NCBI RefSeq assembly: GCF_020171315.1
Contig: NZ_JAIUZP010000009.1
Coordinates: forward strand, 174,637 to 238,636
Length of the DNA stretch: 64,000 nucleotides
Source of the DNA: Pseudooceanicola nanhaiensis
Lineage (GTDB): Bacteria > Pseudomonadota > Alphaproteobacteria > Rhodobacterales > Rhodobacteraceae
Direction of reading: 5' to 3'
Positions 35,243 through 45,086 of the stretch are shown here, piece after piece; the stretch's first letter is position 1; each line of letters starts with the position of its first letter. Position numbers and translations under genes: made by a program. A model generated the notes under the pieces. The model was not told where the DNA came from. It worked only from the letters and a program-made list of their open reading frames with translations, and did not search any database.

Positions 35243-37156
35243 TCACTCCACCAGTGCGGCGGGGATGACCTGAAGCTCCAGCGCGCAGCCTTCGCCAAGG
35301 TGCAGCGTGTTCTGCGCCACCCGCAGGTCGCGGGCGGTGCCTTCCGGCGCGCCGGTGTTCGGGTTGATGTCGTACTTGGGGAAGTTCGACGACGAGATGT
35401 CGAGCCGCAGCCGGTGCCCCTTGGCAAAGCGGTTGGCGGTGGCGAAGGGCTCGATCGCGATGTCGAAGGCGCCTTCGTCCGCGGCCACCAGTTCCGGCTT
35501 GTCGAAGCCCTTGCGATAGCGCACGCGGAAGATGCCATCGGTGATGATCATCGCATAGCCGCGCGGATAGTCGGCGGAGGGCGGGTAGACGTCCACCAGC
35601 TTGGCGGTGAAATCCGTGTCCGGCGCATCGGTCGAGACCTTCAGCCGCACGGTCACAGGGCCTGCGACGATCAGGTCTTCCTCCAGCGGCGCGGTCTCGA
35701 AGCTGACCACGTCGCGGCGCGCGATCAGCGGCATCCCCGGCGTGTCGCAGCCGAAGAACTCGGCGGCTTCGGTCTGGTCCACCGGGCCACCGGCAAAGAT
35801 CGGCTCGCCCGAGGTGAGCGCGCCACCCAGCGTCGGCACCGGGTTCGCCGGGTCGTAGCTGTAGGTGATCGTGCTCTCGGCATCCGCCGTGCCAAGGCTC
35901 ATGTCCGCGCGAGGATAGAGCGTCAGCGGCGTAGCTTCGGGCACCGGCCAGTCGGCGGTTTCGATCCATTTGCCGCCGTGGTCCAGATGGCCTTGCGCGG
36001 TCTTGGTGCCGCTGCCGCCGCCCATGATGAAGAGGTGCACACGCTCATCGCGCGGGCTGACCTCTTCGCCCTTCAGCCACTTGGCAAAGAACGTGAGCCG
36101 GAAGGCGAGCCAGTCTTCGTCCACCTGCCCGTCGAAAGTGGCGGCGGGGCCGAAGTCCACGTCGCCAAAGACAGAGCGGGAGCGGTTGCCATGGGTCCAC
36201 GGACCCATGATCAGCGTGAGGGGACGGCTGGCATTGCCCTTCAGGCCCTCGAAATTCTCGGTCGTGGTGCGGACGTAGGCGTCGTACCAGCTCGACATGA
36301 AGATGATCGGGACCTCGGGGAAGTCGTGGTAGTAGCCCGCGGCCCAGATGCCCGCCTTCTTCCAGAAGTCATCGAAGGTGCCGTGCTGCCATTGGTCCAG
36401 CAGGTAGCTTTCGTAGTCCGGATCCCAGCGGACCGGCGAGCGGCCCTTGGTCCAGGGCGTCTGCTTCATCCAGTCGTGCAGGCTCTCGGCCTGGATCGCG
36501 CCGAGGATGCGGGGCTCCTGCGAGGCGAGAGGCGCCTCCATGGCGCGGTTGTAGGCCCAGGTCGCCTGTTTCATCTCCAGCGCGCCGCCCTGACGGATGC
36601 CGCAGGTGAAGGCGTTGGAGAACCCGCCCGAGTCCACGGCCATGCAGGCCAGTCCCGGCGGGTTGAGGCAGGCAAGCGCCATCTGGACGTGGGCGTCATA
36701 GCTCAGCCCCATGGTGCCGACCTTGCCGTTGCCAAAGCTTTGGCCGTCGATCCAGACCATCGAGTCGTAGCCGTCCTCGGCCTCGTTCAGGTACTTGGTA
36801 AAGCTCCCCTCCGAACCATAGCGCCCCCGGCAGTCCTGCCAGATGACGACATAGCCTTCCTGCACCAGCTTGATCGCCAGATCGGGACGGGAGAGCGGTT
36901 CGGGGCGCGCCACGGACTTCTCGGTCCGCGGCGTGCCCGCCTTGTCATAGGGCGTGCGCTCGAAGATCACGGGGAGCGGCGTCTCGTCCGGGCCGCCATC
37001 CGCGCCCGCGGGGCGGTAGATGTCGGTGGCCAGATGCACGCCGTCCCGCATCGCGACCATGACGTCGCGATGCACGACCACCCCCGGCCCCGCCGGCTGG
37101 GCCGGCGTGAGGGTCCCGGGGGATACAGTGGGGGCGGGGGTGGTCAGCGTCGTCAT
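35243..37156 (-). CDS. CocE/NonD-family serine hydrolase (peptidase S15-like)
   Basis: Alpha/beta hydrolase of 637 residues with a C-terminal jelly-roll domain. The catalytic triad is visible: nucleophile Ser152 in GLSYDA, Asp in SSWYDAY, and His in GPWTHGN. CocE/NonD enzymes cleave esters or amides and include X-prolyl dipeptidyl peptidases, cocaine esterase and acylases. No signal peptide is evident, so it is probably cytosolic. It is the last gene of the peptide-type ABC operon, coupled to the binding-protein gene by ATGA, which suggests it processes what the transporter brings in. The precise substrate is not readable. Confidence 0.85.
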   Translation of the reverse strand: MTTLTTPAPTVSPGTLTPAQPAGPGVVVHRDVMVAMRDGVHLATDIYRPAGADGGPDETPLPVIFERTPYDKAGTPRTEKSVARPEPLSRPDLAIKLVQEGYVVIWQDCRGRYGSEGSFTKYLNEAEDGYDSMVWIDGQSFGNGKVGTMGLSYDAHVQMALACLNPPGLACMAVDSGGFSNAFTCGIRQGGALEMKQATWAYNRAMEAPLASQEPRILGAIQAESLHDWMKQTPWTKGRSPVRWDPDYESYLLDQWQHGTFDDFWKKAGIWAAGYYHDFPEVPIIFMSSWYDAYVRTTTENFEGLKGNASRPLTLIMGPWTHGNRSRSVFGDVDFGPAATFDGQVDEDWLAFRLTFFAKWLKGEEVSPRDERVHLFIMGGGSGTKTAQGHLDHGGKWIETADWPVPEATPLTLYPRADMSLGTADAESTITYSYDPANPVPTLGGALTSGEPIFAGGPVDQTEAAEFFGCDTPGMPLIARRDVVSFETAPLEEDLIVAGPVTVRLKVSTDAPDTDFTAKLVDVYPPSADYPRGYAMIITDGIFRVRYRKGFDKPELVAADEGAFDIAIEPFATANRFAKGHRLRLDISSSNFPKYDINPNTGAPEGTARDLRVAQNTLHLGEGCALELQVIPAALVE

Positions 37157-38724
37157 TTCGTGGAGCTCACGTTCTGGGGAAGGGTCTGTTCGGAAAGGCC
37201 GGCTTCGATGTCGAGGCCATCCTTCAGGCCCCAGTGCACCTTCTGCCAGTAGAGCGGCACGATGGGCGTTTGATCGAAGGCGATCTTGGTGGCGTCGCGC
37301 AGCTTGGCCAGACGGGTATCCTCGTCGAACTCCTGCAGCGCCTCGTCGAGGGCCGCATCGAAGGCCTCGGAGGCGAAGCGCGCCCGGTTGAAGGCGCCCT
37401 TGCCGGCTTCCTTGTCGTAGGTGTGCAGCAGCGACTGGAGGTTCGGCGCCGAGGTCGGCGTGGAGGAGCCCAGCGAGAAGACGAAGGCGCCGTAGTCACC
37501 GGCCGAAGCCGCCTTGGAATAGACCGAATAGGGCAGCGCCTCGACGCCGTTCACCTTCAGCCCGCCGCGCGAGAGCATCTGGCCGAGGGCCTGTGCCAGA
37601 TCGCTGTCGCCGGGGAAGCGGTCGTTCGAGGAATAGACCGTCAGGCCGAAGCCCTCGGGGTAGCCTGCCTCGGTCAGCAGTTCCTTGGCCTTGGCGACAT
37701 CGGGGGTGTCATAGCCGATCTCGGGGTTGTAGCCGCCCAGCACCTCGGGGACCAGCTGGCCCGCGGGCACGCCGGAGCCGCCGAGGATGCGGTCCACGAT
37801 CAGGTCGCGGTCGATCATCAGCGAGATCGCCTTGCGGACCTTCGGATCCTTGAAGGGGTTCTCGGCCAGTTCGGCGCCGTTCAGGTCGGTCACGCCCGGC
37901 GCCTGATCGAAGCGCATGGAGAGGCCGAGGTAGATCACCCGGCCCGAGGCCTCGGAGACCACATGGGTGCCTTCGCCGCCGTCGAGGCGCTGCACGTCCT
38001 GCGGCGGCACGGCGTCGATCACGTCCACGGCGCCCGACAGCAGGGCCGCCACGCGGGCCGCGTCGTTCGAGATGTAGCGGATTTCCACGTCCTTGAACTC
38101 GGGCTGTTCACCCCAGTAGCCGTCATAGGCGTGCATGGTCAGCGTCTCGCCCGGCTTCCATTCGTCGAAGACGTAGGGGCCGGTGCCGATGGCCGCGCCG
38201 GTGGCGAAGTCTTCGCTCGCCTTGCCCTCGGTCGCGGCTTTGGAGACGATGAAGACGCGGCCGATGCTTTCCAGCAGGGCAGGGTTGGGGACGTTGGTGA
38301 TGATCTTGACCGTCAGGTCGTCGATCTTCTCCATGCTCTCCAGCGAGGACACCATGTCGGTGTAGGGCGCGGGAGAGTTCGGCACCTCGTCGGCGCGTTC
38401 CAGCGAGAAGATCACGTCATCGGCGGTGAAGGGCGAGCCGTCGTGGAAGGTGACGCCTTCGCGCAGATGGAGCGTCCAGGTGGTCGGATCGTCGTTTTCC
38501 CAGCTGACGGCCAGACCGGCAGAGATCTGCAGGTTCTGGTCGAAGTTCACCAGACGGTCGAAGAACATGGTCGAGGTCATCTGGTTGTTGCCGGTCCGCG
38601 AGAACTGCGGGTCGATCGAGCTTTGCTCGGACGAGCGGCCGATGGTCAGGTCCTGGGCCCAGGCGGGCGCCAGCATCGTGCTGGCCAGCAGCGCGGCCAG
38701 TGCGGCGGATTTCGCCAGTTTCAT
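37153..38724 (-). CDS. Peptide/nickel-type ABC transporter substrate-binding protein
   Basis: Periplasmic binding protein of 523 residues (SBP family 5, DppA/OppA-like). Signal peptide MKLAKSAALAALLASTMLAP with cleavage after AWA; family segments FDRLVNFDQNLQISAGLAVSW, LREGVTFHDGSPFTADDVIFSL and GTGPYVFDEWKPGE are clear. It binds oligopeptides or related amides. Unusually it sits fifth in the operon, after both ATPase genes; it has AAGGAG seven bases before the ATG, a strong site that may raise its expression. Its start overlaps the upstream ATPase stop, and its stop overlaps the hydrolase start. Confidence 0.94.
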   Translation of the reverse strand: MKLAKSAALAALLASTMLAPAWAQDLTIGRSSEQSSIDPQFSRTGNNQMTSTMFFDRLVNFDQNLQISAGLAVSWENDDPTTWTLHLREGVTFHDGSPFTADDVIFSLERADEVPNSPAPYTDMVSSLESMEKIDDLTVKIITNVPNPALLESIGRVFIVSKAATEGKASEDFATGAAIGTGPYVFDEWKPGETLTMHAYDGYWGEQPEFKDVEIRYISNDAARVAALLSGAVDVIDAVPPQDVQRLDGGEGTHVVSEASGRVIYLGLSMRFDQAPGVTDLNGAELAENPFKDPKVRKAISLMIDRDLIVDRILGGSGVPAGQLVPEVLGGYNPEIGYDTPDVAKAKELLTEAGYPEGFGLTVYSSNDRFPGDSDLAQALGQMLSRGGLKVNGVEALPYSVYSKAASAGDYGAFVFSLGSSTPTSAPNLQSLLHTYDKEAGKGAFNRARFASEAFDAALDEALQEFDEDTRLAKLRDATKIAFDQTPIVPLYWQKVHWGLKDGLDIEAGLSEQTLPQNVSSTK

Positions 38725-39770
38725 TGGGTTACTCCTTGTTGGGTTTGTTGTTCTGTCGTTGCAGGCAGTTGTCCGGTGCCGGCGTTCAGGTGGCAGGCGA
38801 CGGTATGGCCGGTCTCGGCCGTGACGAGCGGCGGGCGCTCCTGACGGCAGATGTCCATGGCGAAGGGGCAGCGCGGATGGAAATGGCAGCCCTTGGGCGG
38901 GTTCACCGGCGAGGGGATTTCCCCCTTCACGGTGTTGAACCGGTGGCCGCGCCGGTCGATCCGGGGGATCTCCTCCAGCAGGGCCTGGGTGTAGGGATGG
39001 CGCGGGCGGTCGAAGATCTGATCCGTCGGCGCGCTTTCCACCACCCGGCCGAGGTACATGATCACCACCCGGTCCGAGATGTAGCGCACCACCGACAGGT
39101 CGTGGCTGATGAAGAGCAGCGTCAGCCCGAGGTCCTTCTTGAGCTGGACCAGCAGGTTGATCACCTGCGCCTGGATCGAGACGTCGAGCGCCGCGATGCT
39201 TTCGTCGCAGACGAGGAAGTCGGGGTTCACCGCCAGCGCCCGGGCAATGCCGATCCGCTGCCGCTGCCCGCCCGAGAACTGGTGCGGGTAGCGGTTGACC
39301 ATGGCCGGGTCGAGGCCGACCTGACCCATCAGCTTCTCGACCAGCGCGGGCACCTCGCCACGCGGCACGATGCCGTGCAGGCGGGGGGCCTCGCCGATGA
39401 TCTCGCCCACCTTCTTGCGCGGGTTGAGCGACGACATCGGGTCCTGGAAGATGATCTGCGTGGCGAGCCGGTTGGCCTTGGCCGCGCGGCCCTTCAGCGT
39501 GGCGATGTCCTGCCCGTCGCGGGCGACGGAGCCCGCGGTCACCGGCAACATGCCGGCCACGACGCGGCCCAGCGTGGACTTGCCGCAGCCGCTTTCCCCC
39601 ACGAGGCCCACGACCTCGCCCTTGGCGATCTCCAGCGAGACCTCGTCGAGGGCGTGGACGATCTTGGGCTCCTCGGCGAGGCCCGCGCGGATCGCGATCC
39701 GTTCGGCCACGTCGGTCTTGCGGACGAAATGCTTGGTGACGGTGTCCACCTTGATCAGCGGCTGGTTCAT
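38721..39770 (-). CDS. Oligopeptide-type ABC transporter ATP-binding protein (DppF/OppF-like)
   Basis: ATPase of 349 residues with Walker A GESGCGKST, signature FSGGQRQRIGIARAL, Walker B FLVCDESIAALD and the C-terminal oligopeptide-transporter extension with clustered Cys (GCHFHPRCPFAMDICRQERPPL), which in this family can hold an iron-sulfur cluster. Walker B has DES rather than the usual DEP. It pairs with the DppD-like ATPase. Both ends overlap neighbours by four bases. Confidence 0.93.
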   Translation of the reverse strand: MNQPLIKVDTVTKHFVRKTDVAERIAIRAGLAEEPKIVHALDEVSLEIAKGEVVGLVGESGCGKSTLGRVVAGMLPVTAGSVARDGQDIATLKGRAAKANRLATQIIFQDPMSSLNPRKKVGEIIGEAPRLHGIVPRGEVPALVEKLMGQVGLDPAMVNRYPHQFSGGQRQRIGIARALAVNPDFLVCDESIAALDVSIQAQVINLLVQLKKDLGLTLLFISHDLSVVRYISDRVVIMYLGRVVESAPTDQIFDRPRHPYTQALLEEIPRIDRRGHRFNTVKGEIPSPVNPPKGCHFHPRCPFAMDICRQERPPLVTAETGHTVACHLNAGTGQLPATTEQQTQQGVTQ

Positions 39771-40744
39771 GCAGTGACCTCCTGCGCAAGCGGGTGGAAG
39801 CAGCGCCAGCCCCGGCTCAGATCGCCGGTCTCGGAGGGTTCCGACAGGCAGGCATCGGTGGCAAAGCCGCAGCGCGGGCGGAAGGGGCAGCCCTCGGGCC
39901 GTCCCAGCGGCGGCGGCGCATTGCCGGGGATCTGCTTGAGCGGCTGGCCGCGGTCGTTTTCCATCGGCAGGCTGTCGATCAGCCCGCGGGTGTAGGGATG
40001 CATCGGCGTGTCGAGGACCTGATCCACGGTGCCGCGCTCCACGATCCGGCCCGCGTACATGACGGCCACGTTCTGGGCCAGTTCGGCCACCACGCCAAGG
40101 TCATGGCTGATCCAGATCAGGCCCATGCCCATCTCGCGGGTCAGCTTCTGCACCTCGGAGAGGATCTGCGACTGGATCGTCACGTCGAGCGCCGTGGTGG
40201 GCTCGTCCGCGATGATCAGGTCGGGCTTGTGCAGCAGCGCGATGGCGATGGCCACCCGCTGGCGCATCCCGCCCGAAAACTCGTGCGGGTAGGCGTCGAT
40301 CCGTTCCTCGGGGCGCGGAATGCCCACCATGCCAAGCGCGTCGCGCGCCATGGCGCGGGCCTCGGCCTTCGACACGTTTGCATGGGCGCGGACGGTCTCG
40401 ATCATCTGGGTGCCGATGCGCAGAACCGGGTTCAGCGTCATCATCGGGTCCTGGAAGATCATCGCGATCCGGTCGCCGCGCAGCGCCTGCAGGCGCTTGT
40501 TCGACGCGGCGCGCAGGTCTTCGCCCTTGAAGAGGATCGAGCCCTCGACCACCTTGCCCGGCGGGTCCACGAGGCCCAGCAGGGAGAAGCCGGTGATCGA
40601 CTTGCCCGACCCGCTTTCGCCCACGAGGCCCAGGATCTCGCCCCGGTTCAGCGTCAGGTCCACGCCGTCCACGGCCTTGACCGTGCCCTTGGGCGTCTCG
40701 AACCATGTCTTGAGGTTGCGCACCTCCAGCAGTGTCTCGCTCAT
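39767..40744 (-). CDS. Oligopeptide-type ABC transporter ATP-binding protein (DppD/OppD-like)
   Basis: ATPase of 325 residues: Walker [10 protein letters not shown]-loop [11 protein letters not shown], signature [16 protein letters not shown], Walker [13 protein letters not shown], and the C-terminal Cys-rich [19 protein letters not shown]. Start at [17 protein letters not shown], overlapping the dppC-like stop by ATGA; the open frame beyond that is inside the permease gene. It forms the ATPase pair with the DppF-like subunit. Confidence 0.93.
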   Translation of the reverse strand: MSETLLEVRNLKTWFETPKGTVKAVDGVDLTLNRGEILGLVGESGSGKSITGFSLLGLVDPPGKVVEGSILFKGEDLRAASNKRLQALRGDRIAMIFQDPMMTLNPVLRIGTQMIETVRAHANVSKAEARAMARDALGMVGIPRPEERIDAYPHEFSGGMRQRVAIAIALLHKPDLIIADEPTTALDVTIQSQILSEVQKLTREMGMGLIWISHDLGVVAELAQNVAVMYAGRIVERGTVDQVLDTPMHPYTRGLIDSLPMENDRGQPLKQIPGNAPPPLGRPEGCPFRPRCGFATDACLSEPSETGDLSRGWRCFHPLAQEVTA

Positions 40745-41637
40745 TGGGCCAGCCTCGGGTTCAGGATCTCGCGCAGGCGGTCGCCCACGATGTTGACGGA
40801 GAAGACGAGCACCAGCAGCAGCAGGCCCGGGTAGACCGACATCCAGTAGAGCCCGGCCAGCATGACTTGGTAGCCGTTCGAGATCAGCAGCCCGAGAGAG
40901 GGCTGGGTGATCGGCAGGCCGATGCCGAGGAAGGAGAGCGTCGCCTCTGCCGCGATGGCCGAGGCCACCTGGATCGTGCCGATGACGATCAGCGGCGGCA
41001 GGCAGTTGGGCAGGATATGCGCGAACATGATCCGCCACGCCGGGATGCCGAGGCAGCGCGCGGCCTCGGCGTATTCCTTGCCGCTTTCCACTAGCGCCGT
41101 GGCCCGCACGGCGCGGGCGAAATAGGCCCATTGCACGAAGACCAGCGCGAGGATCACCTTGTCCACGCCCTGCCCGAAGACCACGAGGATCATCAGCGCC
41201 ACAAGGATCGTGGGGAAGCCCAGCATCAGGTCGACGAAGCGCATGATCACGCTGTCGATGGCGCCACCGCGATAGGCGGCAAGCAGCCCCATGGCGGTGC
41301 CCACGACCATGGCCAGCACACCGGCGGTGACGCCCACGGCGAGCGAGGTCCGCAGCCCGTAGAGCATGGCCGAGAACATGTCGCGGCCCTGTCCGTCGGT
41401 GCCGAGGATATAGGTCATGCCGTTGTAGCCCTCGCTCATCGGGGGCAGCTTGGCGTCGAAGAAGTCGATCTCGTTCAGGTCATAGGGGTTCTGGGGCGCG
41501 ATCATCGGCGCGAAGACCGCGGCGAGGATCAGCACGAGGCAGACGATAAAGGCGAGGGTGGCCTTGGGGCTGCCCAGCATGCCGCGGGCGATGCGGGGCA
41601 CCATGCCCTCGCCTTTGAGAAGGGCGATGCTCGTCAT
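40741..41637 (-). CDS. Oligopeptide-type ABC transporter permease (DppC-like)
   Basis: Permease of 298 residues with an N-terminal helix (about 27-48), the OppC_N region ILGTDGQGRDMFSAMLYGLRTSL, and five helices with the EAA loop (YAEAARCLGIPAWRIMFAHILPN). It forms the membrane channel with the DppB-like protein. Start MTSIALLKGEG overlaps the upstream stop by ATGA. Confidence 0.93.
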   Translation of the reverse strand: MTSIALLKGEGMVPRIARGMLGSPKATLAFIVCLVLILAAVFAPMIAPQNPYDLNEIDFFDAKLPPMSEGYNGMTYILGTDGQGRDMFSAMLYGLRTSLAVGVTAGVLAMVVGTAMGLLAAYRGGAIDSVIMRFVDLMLGFPTILVALMILVVFGQGVDKVILALVFVQWAYFARAVRATALVESGKEYAEAARCLGIPAWRIMFAHILPNCLPPLIVIGTIQVASAIAAEATLSFLGIGLPITQPSLGLLISNGYQVMLAGLYWMSVYPGLLLLVLVFSVNIVGDRLREILNPRLAQ

Positions 41638-42602
41638 GCGCGGCTCCGGATGCGGGGGTCGAGCAGCGAGTAGAGCACGTCGACGATCAGGTTGATCAGG
41701 ATGAACATCGTGACGATCACGAGGATGTAGGCAACCACCACGGGCCGGTCGAGCATGTTGATCGAGTCGATGATCAGCTTGCCGACACCGGGCCAGGCAA
41801 AGATCGTCTCTGTCACCACGGCGAAGGCGATCAGGCTGCCGAACTCGATCCCCAGCACGGTGACGATGGGGATCAGGATCGTCTTGAGCACATGCACGAA
41901 GAGGATGCGGCGCTCGCTCAGGCCCCGGGCGCGGGCGTATTTCACGAAGTCGAGCGGCATCGTCTCCTGCACGCCGGTGCGGGTCAGGCGGATGACGAGG
42001 GCGATCTGCGCCATGGCGAGGTTGAGCGCCGGCAGCAGCAGGTGCACGAAGCCGTCCCACGTCGCGTAGGAGGTGTGCAGCCCCAGCACGGTGCCGGTAT
42101 CGCCACGCCCGGTGGAGGGCAGCCAGCCCAGCCAGACCGAGAAGATCATGATCAGCATCATGCCCTGCCAGAAGTTCGGCAGCGAGAAGCCGAGGATCGA
42201 ACCGGTCATGACGCTTTCATCCGTCAGCGAGCCCGGCTTCATCCCGGCCCAGAGCCCCAGCGGCAGGCCGATCACCAGCGACAGCACCAGCGAGGTCGTG
42301 ACCAGTTCCAGCGTCGCGGGCAGCCGTTCGAAGATCACCTCCAGCGCCGGGCGGTTGTAGACGAAGCTGCGCCCGAAATCGCCCTGCAGGGCCGAGGAGA
42401 CGAAGTTGAGGTACTGGAGCGGCAGCGGCTGGTCGAGGTGCAGCGAGGCGGCCACCTGCGCGCGTTCGGCCATCGTGGCGTCGGCGGGCAGGAGGATCTC
42501 CAGCGGGTCGCCGATGGCGTAGACCCCGAGGAAGACGATGAGCGACGTGATGGCCAGCACGAGGATGGCCTGAAGCACGCGGCGGAGGATGAAGACGGTC
42601 AT
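41634..42602 (-). CDS. Oligopeptide-type ABC transporter permease (DppB-like)
   Basis: Permease of 322 residues, first gene of the operon. N-terminal FILRRVLQAILVLAITSLIVFLG and LHLDQPLPLQYLNFVSSALQGDFGRSF are typical of DppB; six helices and the EAA loop (VKYARARGLSERRILFVHVLKT) follow. The 153 bases upstream separate it from the divergent LysR gene and contain a perfect palindrome. Confidence 0.94.
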   Translation of the reverse strand: MTVFILRRVLQAILVLAITSLIVFLGVYAIGDPLEILLPADATMAERAQVAASLHLDQPLPLQYLNFVSSALQGDFGRSFVYNRPALEVIFERLPATLELVTTSLVLSLVIGLPLGLWAGMKPGSLTDESVMTGSILGFSLPNFWQGMMLIMIFSVWLGWLPSTGRGDTGTVLGLHTSYATWDGFVHLLLPALNLAMAQIALVIRLTRTGVQETMPLDFVKYARARGLSERRILFVHVLKTILIPIVTVLGIEFGSLIAFAVVTETIFAWPGVGKLIIDSINMLDRPVVVAYILVIVTMFILINLIVDVLYSLLDPRIRSRA

Positions 42603-42722
42603 TGTGGCAGGCCCCCCACGGGGCGCGGCGCCGGGTCTGGTCGCATGGCGGTGTAGCTGTGTCCCTGTTTCGGGAAAGCTTGCGAGACGATTCGAGTCTA
42701 TGCAAGATTATGACGAAAGCGG

Positions 42723-42736
42723 CGACATATATGTCG
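42723..42736. promoter_or_regulatory. Palindrome in the dppB/LysR divergent region (LysR operator candidate)
   Basis: CGACATATATGTCG is a perfect 14-base palindrome 20 bases before the LysR start and about 120 bases from the dppB start. LysR regulators usually repress their own gene from such a site and activate the divergent operon. The position fits; binding is inferred. Confidence 0.5.
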
Positions 42737-42755
42737 AATTGGGAATATGTGAGCG

Positions 42756-43655
42756 ATGCAACTCGGCCTTCTGGAGACCTTCCGCTCGGTGATCGAAACC
42801 GGTTCGACGCAGGCGGCGGCGGCCCACCTGGGGATCACGCAATCCGCCGTATCACGCCGGATTTCTCAGTTGGAACAAGAGCTTGGACTTGACCTTTTCC
42901 TGCGGGACCGGGGCCGCCTCGTGCCCACGAAAGAGTGCCGCCTGCTGCAGGGGCAGATCTTCGGTCTGGTGGACCGGGGGGCGCAGCTGGCCAATGTCGC
43001 GCGGGAGCTGAGGCAGGGCAATTCCACCGCGATCACCCTGCGGGTGGCGGTGCCGGGCAGCCTGACCCTGTCGATCATGCCGGGCATTCTGCGCGATTTT
43101 TTGGCACAGAACGACCTTGTGCAGGTCGAGTTGCACACCGGCCCCTACGACACGATTGAACGGATGCTGCTGGACGAGCGGGCCGAGGTCGGCTTCCTGC
43201 GGATTCCGATCCAGCGGCCGGGGCTCTCGGTCACGCCGGTGATCCGGGCGCGCACGGTCTGCGTCATGCCCGATGACCACCCGCTGACGGCGAAATCCGA
43301 GATCACGGTGAACGACCTGAGGGGGGAGCCGCTGATCCTGCTGGGCCGGATGCGCGCGCCCCGGCGCGAGATCGACGAGACGTTCTGGACCGCGGGCTTC
43401 AAGCCGCAGGTGCGGGTCGAGGCGCATTCCGTCATGTCGGCCTGTTCGCTGGTGGCGGCGGGGCTAGGGGTCACGCTGGTGAACGAGTTGATGGCCCATG
43501 ATTACGACCACCTGCCGATCACCCACCGGCCCATGTCGCCCGCGCTGAGCCACAATTTCGCTTTCGCGATGAGTACCGAAACGCCGCTCAGCCAGACGGC
43601 GCAGGCCTTCGTGGATCTCAGCAGCGCCCGGTTGCAGGCGCTGCTGAAGCCGTAA
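42756..43655 (+). CDS. LysR-family transcriptional regulator
   Basis: Regulator of 299 residues with an N-terminal winged helix (FRSVIETGSTQAAAAHLGITQSAVSRRISQLEQELGLDLF) and a C-terminal type 2 periplasmic-binding fold (about 90-295). It is divergent from the peptide-uptake operon and ends two bases from the convergent N-carbamoyl hydrolase gene, so it may control both. The effector could be a peptide or N-carbamoyl amino acid; this is inferred from neighbours. Confidence 0.9.
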   Translation: MQLGLLETFRSVIETGSTQAAAAHLGITQSAVSRRISQLEQELGLDLFLRDRGRLVPTKECRLLQGQIFGLVDRGAQLANVARELRQGNSTAITLRVAVPGSLTLSIMPGILRDFLAQNDLVQVELHTGPYDTIERMLLDERAEVGFLRIPIQRPGLSVTPVIRARTVCVMPDDHPLTAKSEITVNDLRGEPLILLGRMRAPRREIDETFWTAGFKPQVRVEAHSVMSACSLVAAGLGVTLVNELMAHDYDHLPITHRPMSPALSHNFAFAMSTETPLSQTAQAFVDLSSARLQALLKP

Positions 43656-43657
43656 GT

Positions 43658-44584
43658 TTACGAGGGCTTCACGACGCCGGTCTGCGACGAGATGAGGCCG
43701 TAGTGCTCGATCCGGCGGTGGGCCGCGAAGTTGAACACGTTCTGGCGGTTGAAGGCGCATTTGTCGAAGTCGGCCTCGGCCACGATCAGCTCGTCGCCCT
43801 CGCCTTCGGCCTTGGCCAGCACGGTGCCTTCCGGGCCCACGATCAGCGTGCCGCCGATCATGTGGTTGCCGTCCTCGGTGCCGCATTTCGCGATGCCCAT
43901 GGCATAGCAGGCGTTCTGGTAGGCGCCGGCACAGAAGCTGAGCTCGTTGTGATAGAGGTTCTGTTCGATCTGAACCTCCTTGCCGTGGGTGTTCTGCGAG
44001 GGCGTGTTGTAGCCGATGGTCACGAGGTCGACGCCCTGAAGACCCATCACGCGCCAGGTTTCCGGCCAGCGGCGGTCGTTGCAGATCGCCATGCCCATCA
44101 GCACGCCCTGGTTCTCGGCGACCTGGAAGCCGGTGTTGCCGGGCAGGAAGTAGCGCTTCTCGAGGTGCTGGTAGGCGCGGTTCTCGTCGTACTCGGCATG
44201 ACCCGGCAGGTGGGTCTTGCGGTACTTCAGGACGATCTCACCCTCGGGCGACACGATGATCGAGGTGTTGTAGTGCTCGCCTTCCGGGGTCAGCTCCGAG
44301 TAGCCGAAGGTGAAGCCCATCTTGTACTTCTGCGCGAGGTCGAAGAGCGGCTGGGTCGCGGCGTTCGGCATCTCTGTCTCGAACCAGCTGTCCATCTCGG
44401 AGCGGTCTTCGACGTATTCGCGCGGGAAGAAGGTGGTCAGCGTCATCTCGGGGTAGGCGAGGAATTCGACGCCCTTTTCGTGCGCCTCGTCCATCAGCTT
44501 CATCATCCGTGCGACGACCTCTTCGCGGGTCTCTGCCTTCTGGATGCCGCCAATCTGCGCGGCGCCGATCATCAGTTTCGTCAT
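43658..44584 (-). CDS. N-carbamoyl-D-amino acid hydrolase (nitrilase superfamily)
   Basis: Amidohydrolase of 308 residues that would release D-amino acid, CO2 and ammonia from N-carbamoyl-D-amino acids. The Glu-Lys-Cys triad is in place: Glu46 (AYPEMTL), Lys123 (YRKTHLPG) and Cys168 (AICNDRRWPE). Length and HLPGHAEYDENRAYQHLEKRYF closely match D-carbamoylases of Agrobacterium. Start at MTKLMIGAAQIGG. It lies beyond the LysR gene, convergent with it; no hydantoinase gene is in the window, so it may act on carbamoyl compounds from uptake or pyrimidine-type breakdown. The 276 bases upstream to the tRNA hold its promoter. Confidence 0.88.
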   Translation of the reverse strand: MTKLMIGAAQIGGIQKAETREEVVARMMKLMDEAHEKGVEFLAYPEMTLTTFFPREYVEDRSEMDSWFETEMPNAATQPLFDLAQKYKMGFTFGYSELTPEGEHYNTSIIVSPEGEIVLKYRKTHLPGHAEYDENRAYQHLEKRYFLPGNTGFQVAENQGVLMGMAICNDRRWPETWRVMGLQGVDLVTIGYNTPSQNTHGKEVQIEQNLYHNELSFCAGAYQNACYAMGIAKCGTEDGNHMIGGTLIVGPEGTVLAKAEGEGDELIVAEADFDKCAFNRQNVFNFAAHRRIEHYGLISSQTGVVKPS

Positions 44585-44860
44585 GTCGTAAGGGCCTTTT
44601 CGGAAAGCGCGGCGGGCCTTCGGGCTTCGCCGCCGGAAAACGGGGGTGCCCGCGTCGCCCTCGACACGGCCTGAAATGGCCGGGGGGACCTGACTGCGGA
44701 CTGCGCGGAGACTGTCAGCCATACTGCGTAAAGGGAAGGGAAAGACGCGCCAATTCGGGGGATGCGGCGGGAGATGCCGCAAAGTTCAGCGTCCGGCGCC
44801 CGAAGGCTGCCGCGAAAGCCACTGGCGCGGCCCGGCAAAAGATCCTACGAGGGGCGGCGT

Positions 44861-44937
<77 letters not shown>

Positions 44938-45086
44938 CTATTCTGAAATTGCCAATGAAGCATAAGCTTGCACGTTTTGGCGGTTTCCATGCACAGCCCC
45001 TGTCAAGAGGCTTGGGATGCCGTGTCGCAGGTTTCTACCAGCACACTGGGATAGAACGGTTTTTCAGCACAACCCGTGGCTGTCGA

